Below are positions 7,701 through 16,036 of a stretch of 37,067 nt of DNA, in pieces. The stretch covers positions 1-37,067 of the forward strand of contig JAUYEE010000184.1 of the NCBI GenBank assembly GCA_030691545.1. Reading direction: 5' to 3'. Both the position numbers and the translations under genes were made by a program. How positions within the stretch are numbered: position 1 is the stretch's first letter; every line of letters starts with the position of its first letter. Source of the DNA: a bacterium. GTDB taxonomy: Bacteria > Auribacterota > JABMQX01. The notes below the pieces were generated by a model, which worked only from the letters and a program-made list of their open reading frames with translations, did not search any database and had not been told where the DNA came from.

Positions 7701-8939
7701 TCACGCCGAGGTAGCCGCTCCGGAAGGCTCCCCCAATTGGAAGCTTTCGTGAACGGCGCGGACGGCTTGTTCGCCCTGATCCTCTTTCACCAGACACGAA
7801 ATCTTTATCTCTGAGGTGCTAATCATCTCGATGTTGATTTTGTTGGCGGCGAGAGCTTCGAACATCTGAGCGGCGACTCCCGGATGCCCTCGCATCCCGA
7901 TTCCCACGGCGGAGACCTTCGCAAACCCCTCTTCGATAGTCATTCCGCTCGAGCCGAGCCCCTTGATGGCTTCGTTGACGGCTTGCTCTGTTTTCTTCAA
8001 CTCGAGCTTGGAGACGGTGAAGGACATATCCGGTTCGCCTTCTCGATTTTTGGCCTGAACAATCATGTCCACGTCCACGTTCTTTTTGGCGATGGCTCCG
8101 AAAATCCTGGCGGCCACTCCCGGACGATCCGGCACGTTGAAGATGTTCACTCGCGCTTGATTTTTGACCAGGGCTACGCCCGTGACAACGATTTCTTCCA
8201 TGTTCTGAGTCTCCTGTACGATCAGTGTGCCCGGCTCATCGCTAAAACTTGTCAGAACCTCCAGGGGCACGTTGTACTTGCTGGCAAATTCCACCGAACG
8301 TAGTTGCAGGACCTTCGCGCCGAGACCCGCCAGCTCGAGCATCTCGTCGGCGCGGATGGTGTTGAGTTTCCGCGCGGATGGAACAATCCGCGGGTCGGCG
8401 GTATAGACGCCGTCAACATCGGTGTAAATTTCACACCGGTGCGCTTTTAGCGCGGCGGCGACGGCCACGGCTGAGGTGTCCGAACCTCCCCGCCCGAGGG
8501 TTGTAATGTTGCCTGTGATGTCAACTCCTTGAAAACCGGCGATGACCACAATCTGGCCCTTGTGCAGTTCCTCAAGAACCTTTTCCGTGCTGATGTCAAT
8601 GATTCGGGCCTTTGTGTGGGCGCTGTCCGTCAGGATTCCGACCTGAAAGCCGGTCATGGAGACGGACGGGCACCCGAGTTCCTGAATGGCCATTGCCAAC
8701 AGGGCAACGGAGATCTGTTCGCCGGTGGACACCAGCATGTCGTACTCACGCCCGTGGGGGTCATTGCTGATCTCGTGCGCCATGGCAATGAGCTTGTCCG
8801 TGGTGCCCGCGGCAGCGGAGGCTACGACGACCACATCGTGTCCCATGGCCTTGGTTCGACAGACTCTACGGGCGACGTTTCGCAGCCGGTCCGCATTTGC
8901 CACGGACGTACCGCCGTACTTCTGTACGATCAGACTCAT
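7701..8939 (-). CDS. lysC: Aspartate kinase
   Basis: The enzyme phosphorylates aspartate, the committed step towards lysine, threonine and methionine. The 412-residue protein begins with the family signature VQKYGGTSVANADR and continues with TTLGRGGSDTSAVA (nucleotide and substrate loops). Two ACT domains follow from about residue 265 (VNIFNVPDRPGVAARIF and VGIGMRGHPGVAAQMF), so allosteric feedback by lysine and/or threonine is expected. Its ATG overlaps the stop of the ApgM-like gene by 4 bases (8936-8939), indicating tight coupling and supporting an amino-acid role for that neighbour. Confidence 0.96.
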   Translation of the reverse strand: MSLIVQKYGGTSVANADRLRNVARRVCRTKAMGHDVVVVASAAAGTTDKLIAMAHEISNDPHGREYDMLVSTGEQISVALLAMAIQELGCPSVSMTGFQVGILTDSAHTKARIIDISTEKVLEELHKGQIVVIAGFQGVDITGNITTLGRGGSDTSAVAVAAALKAHRCEIYTDVDGVYTADPRIVPSARKLNTIRADEMLELAGLGAKVLQLRSVEFASKYNVPLEVLTSFSDEPGTLIVQETQNMEEIVVTGVALVKNQARVNIFNVPDRPGVAARIFGAIAKKNVDVDMIVQAKNREGEPDMSFTVSKLELKKTEQAVNEAIKGLGSSGMTIEEGFAKVSAVGIGMRGHPGVAAQMFEALAANKINIEMISTSEIKISCLVKEDQGEQAVRAVHESFQLGEPSGAATSA

Positions 8940-10147
8940 ACACTGTTTCCCTTGCCAAGTAAGATTGCCATCAATGTGTGTCCTTCTACGGTCTTGAAGG
9001 AACCCTCGGATACCGAGAACTCATCGAATCCTTTTACCGCGTCCGGCTGGATACCCTTTCCGCAAACGGCAAAAGGCACCGGCTCCGGCGTGTGGTCTTT
9101 GACGGTGATTGGAGTGTAGTGGTCGGGCATTGCCAGAACCCGAAACTCACCCCATTCCTCCAGCTTCTCGAGGACTTTGCCGACGATCTTCGCATCGAAT
9201 CTTTCGATGGCCGTTATTTTCTCGAGGATGTCCCCATTATGCCCTGCCTCGTCGGCCGCTTCCACATGGACCAGAACAAAATCATCTTCGTGAAGCGCCT
9301 GGATGGCGTATTGTGCTTTGGCGTCATAATCCGTGTCGTAGTAGCCCGTGGCGCCGGGAACGTCCACGGCTTTCAGGCCAATCAACTTGCCGATCCCTTT
9401 GATCAAATCCACGGCGGCGATGACGGCGCCGGTGACGCCGAATCTCTCCCGGAAAGAGGGAGGGCGCTCGAGCTTGCCTCCTCCCCAAAGCCAGATCATA
9501 TTTGCCGGGTTTTCCCCGAGGTCAATCTTGACCAGGTTAACAGGCTGCGCGGCAAGAATCGCCACGGATTTCTCCATGAGTTCGCGAAGCAACGAGGATC
9601 CCTGTCCCGTAGGAAGATTCCCTTCGACCGCTCGCCCGCTGATCGCATGAGGAGGAACACACTCGAGCGGGCCTTTCCCCTCCTGAAGGAGACTTTCCTT
9701 CATTGTGACAACGTTGCGATAACTGACGCCGGGATAGAAGGTAACGCCGTCAACCTTAAGCTCCCGGTTGAGGGCTTCGATGAGGACTCTGGCTTCCTGG
9801 GAAGAAATATGTCCGGCGCTGTAGTCGCGCATCAGCCCGTCGGACACCGAGACCAGATTACATCGAAACACCACCTCGTCCGGGGCGGGCTCGAGGCCGA
9901 GACTCACCGCCTCCAGGGGACCCCTTCCTCGGTAATACAGCCTCGGGTCGTAGCCCACGATGGAAAGCGACGCAACGTCACTGCCTGCGCTCATATTCGG
10001 GGGAATGGTGACGGCTAAACCCGTGGCCCCGTCTCGGGCCAGACGATCGAGATTGGGTGTTCTGGCAACTTGTAGGGGAGTTCTTCCCTGAAGCTTCTCC
10101 AGGGGGTAATCAGCCATGCCATCACAGATGAAAAGTGCGTATTTCAC
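8936..10147 (-). CDS. ApgM-family protein; candidate homoserine kinase or 2,3-bisphosphoglycerate-independent phosphoglycerate mutase
   Basis: This alkaline-phosphatase-superfamily protein of about 403 residues resembles archaeal-type cofactor-independent phosphoglycerate mutase. Its metal-binding start is DGMADYP, the nucleophile Ser lies in NMSAGSDVASLS, and later metal ligands appear in HVEAADEAGHNGD and MPDHYTPI. A subfamily of these proteins, found next to hom, thrC or lysC, has been proposed to be a homoserine kinase. The 4-base overlap with lysC here favours that reading, but the glycolytic role remains possible. The GTG at 10147 is preferred because it aligns with the usual N-terminus (VKYALFICDG); an in-frame TTG lies 15 bases upstream. 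A GGGAG lies only 3 bases before the GTG, so the start is uncertain. Confidence 0.8.
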   Translation of the reverse strand: MKYALFICDGMADYPLEKLQGRTPLQVARTPNLDRLARDGATGLAVTIPPNMSAGSDVASLSIVGYDPRLYYRGRGPLEAVSLGLEPAPDEVVFRCNLVSVSDGLMRDYSAGHISSQEARVLIEALNRELKVDGVTFYPGVSYRNVVTMKESLLQEGKGPLECVPPHAISGRAVEGNLPTGQGSSLLRELMEKSVAILAAQPVNLVKIDLGENPANMIWLWGGGKLERPPSFRERFGVTGAVIAAVDLIKGIGKLIGLKAVDVPGATGYYDTDYDAKAQYAIQALHEDDFVLVHVEAADEAGHNGDILEKITAIERFDAKIVGKVLEKLEEWGEFRVLAMPDHYTPITVKDHTPEPVPFAVCGKGIQPDAVKGFDEFSVSEGSFKTVEGHTLMAILLGKGNSV

Positions 10148-10183
10148 GTTCTCCCAATGCAATGAACTCGACGAGGACTCGGA

Positions 10184-10251
10184 CCACGAGTGTGCGGATG
10201 GCTACCGTTCCGAGACTCTCCTGGATGCGCCACAGCCGCACACCCTCGTGG
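10184..10251 (-). promoter_or_regulatory. Strong hairpin in the leader of the apgM-like/lysC operon
   Basis: CCACGAG (10184-10190) plus TGTGCGG (10191-10197) pair with CCGCACA (10236-10242) and CTCGTGG (10245-10251), giving 14 paired bases with a 2-base bulge. Weaker TGGC/GCCA pairing continues inside. It ends about 37 bases upstream of the start codon on the minus strand. It could be a regulatory leader structure for the aspartate-kinase operon or simply another palindromic repeat; the sequence does not decide. Confidence 0.5.
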
Positions 10252-10290
10252 GCTTCTGCCCCCGCGTTGAATTCAGGTTTTCAATAGAAA

Positions 10291-10332
10291 GCTCGCGCCG
10301 CCGGGACAGTTTCCCTGTCCCTGTACGCGAGC
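10291..10332 (-). terminator. Two-tier hairpin downstream of tRNA-Pro
   Basis: The outer arms GCTCGCG (10291-10297) and CGCGAGC (10326-10332) are perfect. Inside them GGGACAG (10303-10309) and CTGTCCC (10315-10321) form a second 7-base stem with a 5-base loop. On the minus strand the structure is followed by TTTCTATT, a weak T-rich tail. It begins 23 bases past the tRNA 3' end and probably ends its transcript. Confidence 0.55.
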
Positions 10333-10354
10333 AGAACGCGCGCCAGACGAAAAA

Positions 10355-10431
<77 letters not shown>

Positions 10432-10452
10432 ACCATAATTTTTTCTTTTCCT

Positions 10453-10482
10453 ACGATAGCAGATAAGCCGCGGTGCAATCAA
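10453..10482 (-). promoter_or_regulatory. Candidate promoter of tRNA-Pro
   Basis: On the minus strand a -35-like TTGATT (10477-10482) and a -10-like TATCGT (10453-10458) are separated by 18 bases, placing the start of transcription about 15 bases before the mature tRNA. An AT-rich stretch follows the -10. Position and spacing support it; the hexamers are imperfect. Confidence 0.5.
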
Positions 10483-10726
10483 CAGGATTTTCTGGCAAAA
10501 GCGGCTGCGGTTGTCAAGGAGCCATTTCACTGAACTGGGCGGCGGATTGTGGACAGCCAGCGATCAGCGGACCAAAGAACTCCTCACTGCTCCTGGGGAC
10601 TGGCGACTGAGAGACGCGCTGTGATTCGCGCCTGAGCGTCCCACCGAGGGCGAGCACTCGGTCACTGTCCTGCCAGTTCGCCCCTTGGGGCGTCCAACAC
10701 AAAAGGCAAAATGTCGCCGGACCAGG

Positions 10727-12001
10727 CTATTTCTGGAACGCCTTCACGCGTGGAAGACCTTTTGCGTTGATGCCGGGGCCGAAAAACTTGATCAGCATCA
10801 GGGGGCGGTCTCCCGTGTTGGTTATTTCCAGTGGTCTAATGGCTCGGTCGTGCGTGACGAGGAACTCGTCTCGGGTATGGTCGCCAACGCGGTTGGCTGT
10901 GCCCTCGACCGGCAGCCCACCGAAGGTTCCTTGTCCGTCCCAAACGAAAACGCTATACACCCCCTTGTCCTCGCAGACGAAGGTCTTACCTGGATTGACC
11001 GTGACTTTTGTGCCGGTGAACTTGGGGTCGTCTCCCCCGTAGTAAATCCACTCCTCTTTCCCGGCGTCTTTTTGTTCGAGGCGCAGGGTCGGCACAAGAC
11101 GATACTTCTCCGCGAACTTCACGTCAGCGGCAAGCTCCCAGTCCACCTGCTCCACGACCGCGTTGACTCCGTGCTTGGCCCGGTCATCCGGATGAACGTC
11201 CTTCCAGAGAGCTTCTTTTGGAACCTGTGTGCCATCCGAAAGAACAGCTTGCAGCATGGCGAAAACGTCGGAATCCTCCTGGAGTTCGATGGTCACGGCA
11301 GAACCGGGAGCGTGAAGGCCCCCCGCCGGGAGCAGGTAACCGACCTCATGGTGAAGCTTCTGCTCGATGGAATAGTGGAGAATCCAGTCCTGAGCATAGG
11401 TCTGGATTTTCCCTTCCTGCCACTCGGTCAGGTATTGGGCGAGCAACTGCTTGTGCGCGCCCGCTCGGATTAACTCCAGACGCATCCCGAAAAAGGTCGA
11501 GTCATCCCCGAGCATCGGGACGCCGGGCGGGAAGTAGTAGGCTTCTTCCTTGGAGTTCCTGCCGAGCTTCGCGGCATCCTTCTGCATCTGGTGGAGATGG
11601 TAAGGAAGTCTCACGGCGAAGTCGTAGATTTTCGCCAATCTGCCGAGGCTTCCTCTCTTGACCATGTCTTTGTACTTCTTGGCGTATGTTTCGCCGACGA
11701 TGAGTTCCGGGGCGGCCATCACCGCATCTTTGAGCAACAGGTTTTTCTTGCCGACGGCGTCCGCCTTTATGTAGCTAAAACCCTCGTCTTCGGGTCCGAC
11801 CGCGTTGTCGGCTTTCGTGGTCGAAGCCAGCCACCTCTCGCAGATTTCGCCTCGTTTCGGGTCCTCCACCGTGTACGTTGCGAGGCCGAGCCGGTAACCG
11901 GCGGGGAGAAAACTCCGGCAGACCCATGCCGGCTCTAACGGGAGAATCCCGTCGTGTTTCTTAATCAGTTTCCCGAGCAGTTTTTTCTTCTCATCGGCCA
12001 T
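10727..12001 (-). CDS. Cupin / phosphomannose-isomerase-like protein
   Basis: This is a cytosolic-looking protein of 424 residues without signal peptide or membrane helix. The central part (YSIEQKLHHEVGYLLPAGG, then LHAPGSAVTIELQEDSDVF) resembles the metal-binding cupin core of type I mannose-6-phosphate isomerases, with paired His and a Glu. A second cupin-like beta segment occurs near the C-terminus (DHTRDEFLVTHDRAI, then LEITNTGDRPLMLIKFFGP). The isomerase signature is not complete, so the reaction and sugar substrate are unknown. A GGAGG 8 bases before the ATG supports the start. The gene stands alone on the minus strand, divergent from murJ. Confidence 0.65.
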   Translation of the reverse strand: MADEKKKLLGKLIKKHDGILPLEPAWVCRSFLPAGYRLGLATYTVEDPKRGEICERWLASTTKADNAVGPEDEGFSYIKADAVGKKNLLLKDAVMAAPELIVGETYAKKYKDMVKRGSLGRLAKIYDFAVRLPYHLHQMQKDAAKLGRNSKEEAYYFPPGVPMLGDDSTFFGMRLELIRAGAHKQLLAQYLTEWQEGKIQTYAQDWILHYSIEQKLHHEVGYLLPAGGLHAPGSAVTIELQEDSDVFAMLQAVLSDGTQVPKEALWKDVHPDDRAKHGVNAVVEQVDWELAADVKFAEKYRLVPTLRLEQKDAGKEEWIYYGGDDPKFTGTKVTVNPGKTFVCEDKGVYSVFVWDGQGTFGGLPVEGTANRVGDHTRDEFLVTHDRAIRPLEITNTGDRPLMLIKFFGPGINAKGLPRVKAFQK

Positions 12002-12366
12002 TTCCAGTGCCTCCGTATGATCTCAGGGTTCTTGTTGAATACTCACCACCGACAAGGGAACGCAGTGTCGCCATTCGCTCGCGCCCTCCATCCCAATTGT
12101 GATGCTTGGCTGGATGAAGCTAAATCTTATAGGAAGATGCAGGCAAAAGTCCAAATGTTTCCTGTTGTCACGCAGACCAGGCGGCACTGTCAGAACACCT
12201 GGATTCAGGAAAAGCATCTCTCGGCAGCGTGGCCCCGTGCTTCCAGCGGGCCAACTGACAACCCGTCTATTGCTTTCCATTACTGGGATTGCTACTGTTT
12301 CCATCCAAACAGGATCAACGGCGTTCTTGCCGTCGAGTTTCCTGACTTTTCTTTGAAGGTGGAAAG
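12002..12366. other. Divergent intergenic region, cupin gene / murJ
   Basis: The 365 bases contain no supportable gene. Candidate promoters for both flanking genes are visible: the cupin one above, and for murJ TTGCTT (12270-12275) with a 17-base spacer and TACTGT (12293-12298). No repeat or RNA structure stands out until the palindrome just inside murJ. Confidence 0.5.
12126..12154 (-). promoter_or_regulatory. Candidate promoter of the cupin gene
   Basis: On the minus strand the -10-like TATAAG (12126-12131) lies 17 bases from a weak -35-like TTGGAC (12149-12154), about 125 bases upstream of the cupin ATG. The -10 is good and the -35 poor. Confidence 0.4.
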
Positions 12367-13980
12367 ATGAACGCGGAAGGATGCAGGCGGGACGCCTGCG
12401 GTACATCGGAGGAGACACAGGTAACCCGCAACGCCGCCATTTTCGGCGGGGCAACGGTCTTCAGCCGGATTCTGGGCCTTGTCCGGACAGCCCTCATTGC
12501 GAGCGCTTTCGGCACAAGCCTGGCGGCATCCGCTTTCTTCTTTGCGTATTCCATTCCCAACATGCTGCGACGGCTTTCCGGGGAAGGAGCTTTGGGGGGC
12601 GCCTTCATCCCTGTCTTCACAGAAGAACTGGAAAAACGGGGACAGAGCGCGGCGATTCGGCTGGCGAACAGCGTTGCTCTCATCGTTTCCTTGATCCTCG
12701 CGGGAGTGCTTGTGGTCATGACTCTCGCTCTCCAGACGACAGCGTTCTTCTTTGCTGCGTCGAAGAAGACCGTTCTTGTTGCGCAACTCACCCAGCTCAT
12801 GTTGCCCTACCTGTTCTTCATTTCTCTGGCGGGGTTTGGCATGGCGGTGCTCAACTCGCTGAACCATTTTTTCATGCCAGCGATTTCCCCGGCGATTCAC
12901 AACATGATTTTGATTGCCGCACTGGTTTTTCTGTGTCCCATGATGGGCACGACGAAGGAGGAGATGGTCTATGGTCTGGCCATCGGGGTTATCGTCGGTG
13001 GGGCAATTCAGCTTGCCATTCTGTATTACCCGTTGAAGAAGAAGGGCTACGTACTGAACACCGGCGTTTATTTTCGCGGAGAAAACCTTCGCAAAGTCTC
13101 TCGCCTGTTCCTTCCTGGCGTATTCGGCCTTGCGGTCAGTCAGATCAACGCCGTCGTGGACAAGCTCTTAGGGTTCTTTGTGAGGGGACATGAAACCAGC
13201 GCTCCATCAGAGCTGTTCTATGCGAACCTTATCGTCGAGTTGCCGCTGGCTGTGTTCGGCGTGTCGCTTGGAGTGGCGGTGTTCCCTTCCCTATCCCGGT
13301 TGTGGGCTTCGGAAAGGATGAAGGACTTCAAAAGGACGCTGTCTTCGGCTCTCCGCCAGGCGATGGCGATCTCTTTCCCCGCAACCGTGGGGTTGGTCCT
13401 GCTTCGCGATCCCATCATCCGCGTGATCTACCAGAGGAAAGCTTTCGGTGCAGCGGCAGCCGAGGCAGTCGCCCCGGTGCTCACGGGCTATGCGGTTGGG
13501 CTATTCGCGTACACGGCGGCGAAGATTGTTGTGCCGGCATTCCTTTCTCTTCAGGACTCGCGTACGCCGATGCGTGTGGGACTGGCCATGACGCTGCTCG
13601 ACTTTGGACTGAACTGTGTCGCGGTTTTCGCTCTGGAAATAGTCTGGGGATTGGCGCTCTCGACCTCCCTGTGTGCAGCCCTCCAAACCGTGATTCTTCT
13701 GTATATCCTCAGGAAGAAAATCGGGCTTCTTGGGGGAAGGCAAATCGTCTTGTCCGTCCTGCGCATTGCCGTGGCAACGGCGTTCATGGGGATTGTCGTC
13801 TATGTCGCCCTGAAAGCCGTTGGCTACCTATGGCCGGGAGCAGGGGGATGGGAGCCCGTTGTCGAACTTCTCTTTCCCACGGTTTGTGGCTTGCTTTCTT
13901 ACCCCCTTTTCTGTCATCTTTTTGGAGTGGGCGAGCTCCGCGACGTCCTGAGAGCCTTCAGAAGAGGAGAAAGCACATAG
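12367..13980 (+). CDS. murJ: Lipid II flippase MurJ (MviN family)
   Basis: MurJ moves the lipid-linked peptidoglycan precursor across the cytoplasmic membrane. The 537-residue polytopic protein is of normal length. The family start is clear at residues 20-60 (VTRNAAIFGGATVFSRILGL then VRTALIASAFG), with the characteristic AYSIPNMLRRLSGEGALGGAF block and many hydrophobic helices to the end. The first ~18 residues (MNAEGCRRDACGTSEETQ) are unusual: they are encoded by a palindromic phrase repeat (hairpin at 12383-12399), and no other in-frame ATG, GTG or TTG lies before the conserved part. AAGGTGG 4 bases before the ATG is the likely ribosome site. rnc starts 12 bases after the stop. Confidence 0.95.
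   Translation: MNAEGCRRDACGTSEETQVTRNAAIFGGATVFSRILGLVRTALIASAFGTSLAASAFFFAYSIPNMLRRLSGEGALGGAFIPVFTEELEKRGQSAAIRLANSVALIVSLILAGVLVVMTLALQTTAFFFAASKKTVLVAQLTQLMLPYLFFISLAGFGMAVLNSLNHFFMPAISPAIHNMILIAALVFLCPMMGTTKEEMVYGLAIGVIVGGAIQLAILYYPLKKKGYVLNTGVYFRGENLRKVSRLFLPGVFGLAVSQINAVVDKLLGFFVRGHETSAPSELFYANLIVELPLAVFGVSLGVAVFPSLSRLWASERMKDFKRTLSSALRQAMAISFPATVGLVLLRDPIIRVIYQRKAFGAAAAEAVAPVLTGYAVGLFAYTAAKIVVPAFLSLQDSRTPMRVGLAMTLLDFGLNCVAVFALEIVWGLALSTSLCAALQTVILLYILRKKIGLLGGRQIVLSVLRIAVATAFMGIVVYVALKAVGYLWPGAGGWEPVVELLFPTVCGLLSYPLFCHLFGVGELRDVLRAFRRGEST
12383..12399. repeat. Palindromic phrase repeat inside the 5' end of murJ
   Basis: GCAGGCG (12383-12389) and CGCCTGC (12393-12399) form a perfect 7-base stem with loop GGA, 16 bases after the murJ start codon. 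It belongs to the same style of short palindrome as those at 18811-18939. A GGAGGAG lies just downstream (about 12408) in front of a GTA codon, possibly a relic of an older start. Confidence 0.7.
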
Positions 13981-13992
13981 GAACCGGACGCC

Positions 13993-14733
13993 ATGACGAA
14001 GAGAACTACCACGCACAAGCCAATCCATGCCCAACCGCTCGAGAAGCTGAACGAGCTTGAGGAGAAAATCGGGCACAGGTTTCGCAAGCGGTCGCTGCTG
14101 CGAACCGCCCTGGTCCATACTTCTTATCTGAACGAATCCGGGGGCAAGGTTCAGGAGGACAACGAGCGGCTCGAGTTCGTGGGCGACGCGGTTCTCGAGT
14201 TCATTGTCAGCGAGTACCTTTACAAGGAATACCCCGGAGACTCCGAGGGCGCCCTGACCGTGCGGCGGTCTTCCGTGGTCGGTCGAAAGCAATGCGCCGC
14301 CATGGCGAGGCGGCTACGCCTGGAGGACTTTGTCCTCGTTGGCAAAGGCGAGCGTTCTCAGGCTGGCGGGGTGAAGCAGTCCATCCTCGCCAACGCCTTT
14401 GAAGCCATCATTGCCGGCCTCTATCTTGACGGAGGAATGAGGGCTGCGAGGCGATTCGTCCTCAAGATGCTGGGGGAATCCACTCCCGAAGAGGTGATGG
14501 CCGATGAGAACTACAAAGCTCGCCTGCAGGTCCTGTGTCAGAAGGAGGGGAGGGGCCTTCCGTCTTACCGGGTGGTTTCTTCCGAGGGCCCGGAGCACGC
14601 GAAGACCTTCAACGTCGAGGTCGTCGTCAACGGAGTCCCTTTTGGCAAAGGCAAAGGAGCCACCAAAAAGGAAGCGGAGCAGGGGGCCGCACGAAACGCT
14701 CTGGGGAAGATTGGCAAGGCGACCTTGCCATGA
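13993..14733 (+). CDS. rnc: Ribonuclease III
   Basis: This double-stranded-RNA endonuclease processes rRNA and structured transcripts. The 246-residue protein has the catalytic domain with the signature NERLEFVGDAVLEF and the second acidic cluster ILANAFEAIIAGLYLDGG. A C-terminal double-stranded RNA-binding domain (about 170-243) follows, with YRVVSSEGPEHAKTFNVEV and GKGATKKEAEQGAARNAL. It follows murJ by 12 bases and so is probably co-transcribed; AGGAA 8 bases before the ATG serves as ribosome site. It converges on pfkA, leaving only 60 bases between the stops. Confidence 0.96.
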   Translation: MTKRTTTHKPIHAQPLEKLNELEEKIGHRFRKRSLLRTALVHTSYLNESGGKVQEDNERLEFVGDAVLEFIVSEYLYKEYPGDSEGALTVRRSSVVGRKQCAAMARRLRLEDFVLVGKGERSQAGGVKQSILANAFEAIIAGLYLDGGMRAARRFVLKMLGESTPEEVMADENYKARLQVLCQKEGRGLPSYRVVSSEGPEHAKTFNVEVVVNGVPFGKGKGATKKEAEQGAARNALGKIGKATLP

Positions 14734-14793
14734 AAAGAAGGAGGAACAGACCGCCCCTTCCGCCCCGGACAGGAGCTGCACTGGTTTCTCGCG

Positions 14794-15774
14794 TCATCTG
14801 GAGAGAACCCGGTAAAGCCGCATCAGACGCTCCGCGATAGGTTTTTTCTTCTCCCACGTCTCCCGCAATGGCGTCCGCACGATTTCGTTGTTGACCTCGC
14901 CAACCATGACGTTCTTCTCGCCTTCGAGCAGCGCCTGAACCGCCGCGTTGCCAAAGACGGACGCCAGAATTCTGTCCTTGGCTGTCGGGCAGCCGCCTCG
15001 TTGGGTGTGCCCCAAAACACACACCCGGAAATCAGCCCCCGTCCTTGCGGCGATCTTCTTGCCGATTTCGGCGGCGTTGCCGAGTTCGTCTCCCTCGGAG
15101 ACGATGATGATGCGGCTGCCCTTTTTCTCGCGGCTCCACTGTTCGACCTTTTTGCAGAGGGTATCGAGGTCGCTTTTCGTTTCAGGAATCAGGATTTCCT
15201 CGGCGCCGCCGGCAACGCCCGCCGCCAGACCGATGAATCCCGCCTGCCTCCCCATCACTTCGATTAGGAATATCCGGTCGTGCGACTCGGCGGTATCGCG
15301 AATTCTGTCAATCGCCTCTAAAGCCGTGTTGACTGCTGTGTCAAATCCGATAGTGAAATCAGTTCCGTACAGGTCGTTGTCAATCGTGCTGGGGACCCCC
15401 ACGATGGGAATCCCAAACTCCTCGAAGAGGGCCGTTGCCCCGCGGGATGTCCCATCTCCCCCAATGGCGACAAGACCCTGAATCCCGTGGGCGGTTAGAC
15501 TGCGGTGGGCTTTCTCCCGACCTTCTCTTTTGAGAAACTCCTGCGAACGAGCTGTCTTGAGGATAGTCCCTCCCCTCTGAACGATGTTCGAGACTGAACG
15601 GTGGAACATCTCGTCAATCTCTCCTTCGATCATGCCTTGGTAGCCTCTCCGGATTCCGAAGACCTGCTTGCCTTCGTGAAGAGCCGTGCGCACGACAGCC
15701 CTGACAGCGGCGTTCATTCCCGGGGCATCGCCACCGCTCGTGAAAACCCCGATCCGGACAATCTCACTGGTCAT
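14794..15774 (-). CDS. pfkA: ATP-dependent 6-phosphofructokinase
   Basis: The enzyme phosphorylates fructose 6-phosphate in glycolysis. The 326-residue protein shows SGGDAPGMNA, the nucleotide loop GGDGTSRGA, the catalytic PSTIDNDLYGTD, VMGRQAGFIG and LGHTQRGG. The Gly after GGD suggests ATP rather than pyrophosphate use; the usual second marker is Ser here (PSTIDND), neither the classical Gly nor the Lys of pyrophosphate enzymes, so donor use is likely but not certain. A GGAGG precedes the ATG by about 10 bases. Confidence 0.95.
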   Translation of the reverse strand: MTSEIVRIGVFTSGGDAPGMNAAVRAVVRTALHEGKQVFGIRRGYQGMIEGEIDEMFHRSVSNIVQRGGTILKTARSQEFLKREGREKAHRSLTAHGIQGLVAIGGDGTSRGATALFEEFGIPIVGVPSTIDNDLYGTDFTIGFDTAVNTALEAIDRIRDTAESHDRIFLIEVMGRQAGFIGLAAGVAGGAEEILIPETKSDLDTLCKKVEQWSREKKGSRIIIVSEGDELGNAAEIGKKIAARTGADFRVCVLGHTQRGGCPTAKDRILASVFGNAAVQALLEGEKNVMVGEVNNEIVRTPLRETWEKKKPIAERLMRLYRVLSR

Positions 15775-15866
15775 TTCCGGGTAACCTCCATTCTCTTGAA
15801 CGAAAAGTCCGCACGCGACGAAGGGAAAATCGCACTGTCTGCCCTTTCCCCCGACGCACGTTCCCC

Positions 15867-15894
15867 ATTATCTCCCGATGGAGTTGAACGTCAA
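15867..15894 (-). promoter_or_regulatory. Promoter of pfkA
   Basis: On the minus strand TTGACG (15889-15894) and GATAAT (15867-15872) are separated by 16 bases. Both hexamers match the housekeeping consensus in 5 of 6 positions. The start of transcription would lie near 15860, giving an ~85-base leader to the ATG at 15774. Confidence 0.65.
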
Positions 15895-16036
15895 GGCCCA
15901 TTGCGACGGGGGCAGTGCCGCTCCGTCGGTAAGCCCGGAAAAAAGGACGTGCATGTTTTTTAAGGATGTGCTAAAAATTGCTACGGGTTACGGCCATCGG
16001 AATCGTCAGACGGTGCAAGGATGTTGGAGGTTTTTC

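Noticed and set aside
8978..10018. 346-codon plus-strand open frame opposite the ApgM-like gene
   Set aside because: The minus-strand protein has clear family motifs; the plus frame has none and lacks a ribosome site.
10163..10354. Lysine riboswitch before lysC
   Set aside because: The gap is too short for the ~170-base five-helix lysine aptamer once the tRNA terminator is accounted for; only a single bulged hairpin is present.
14794..15774. Pyrophosphate-dependent phosphofructokinase
   Set aside because: The residue after GGD is Gly rather than Asp and the PSTIDND motif lacks the Lys of pyrophosphate enzymes, so ATP use is more likely.
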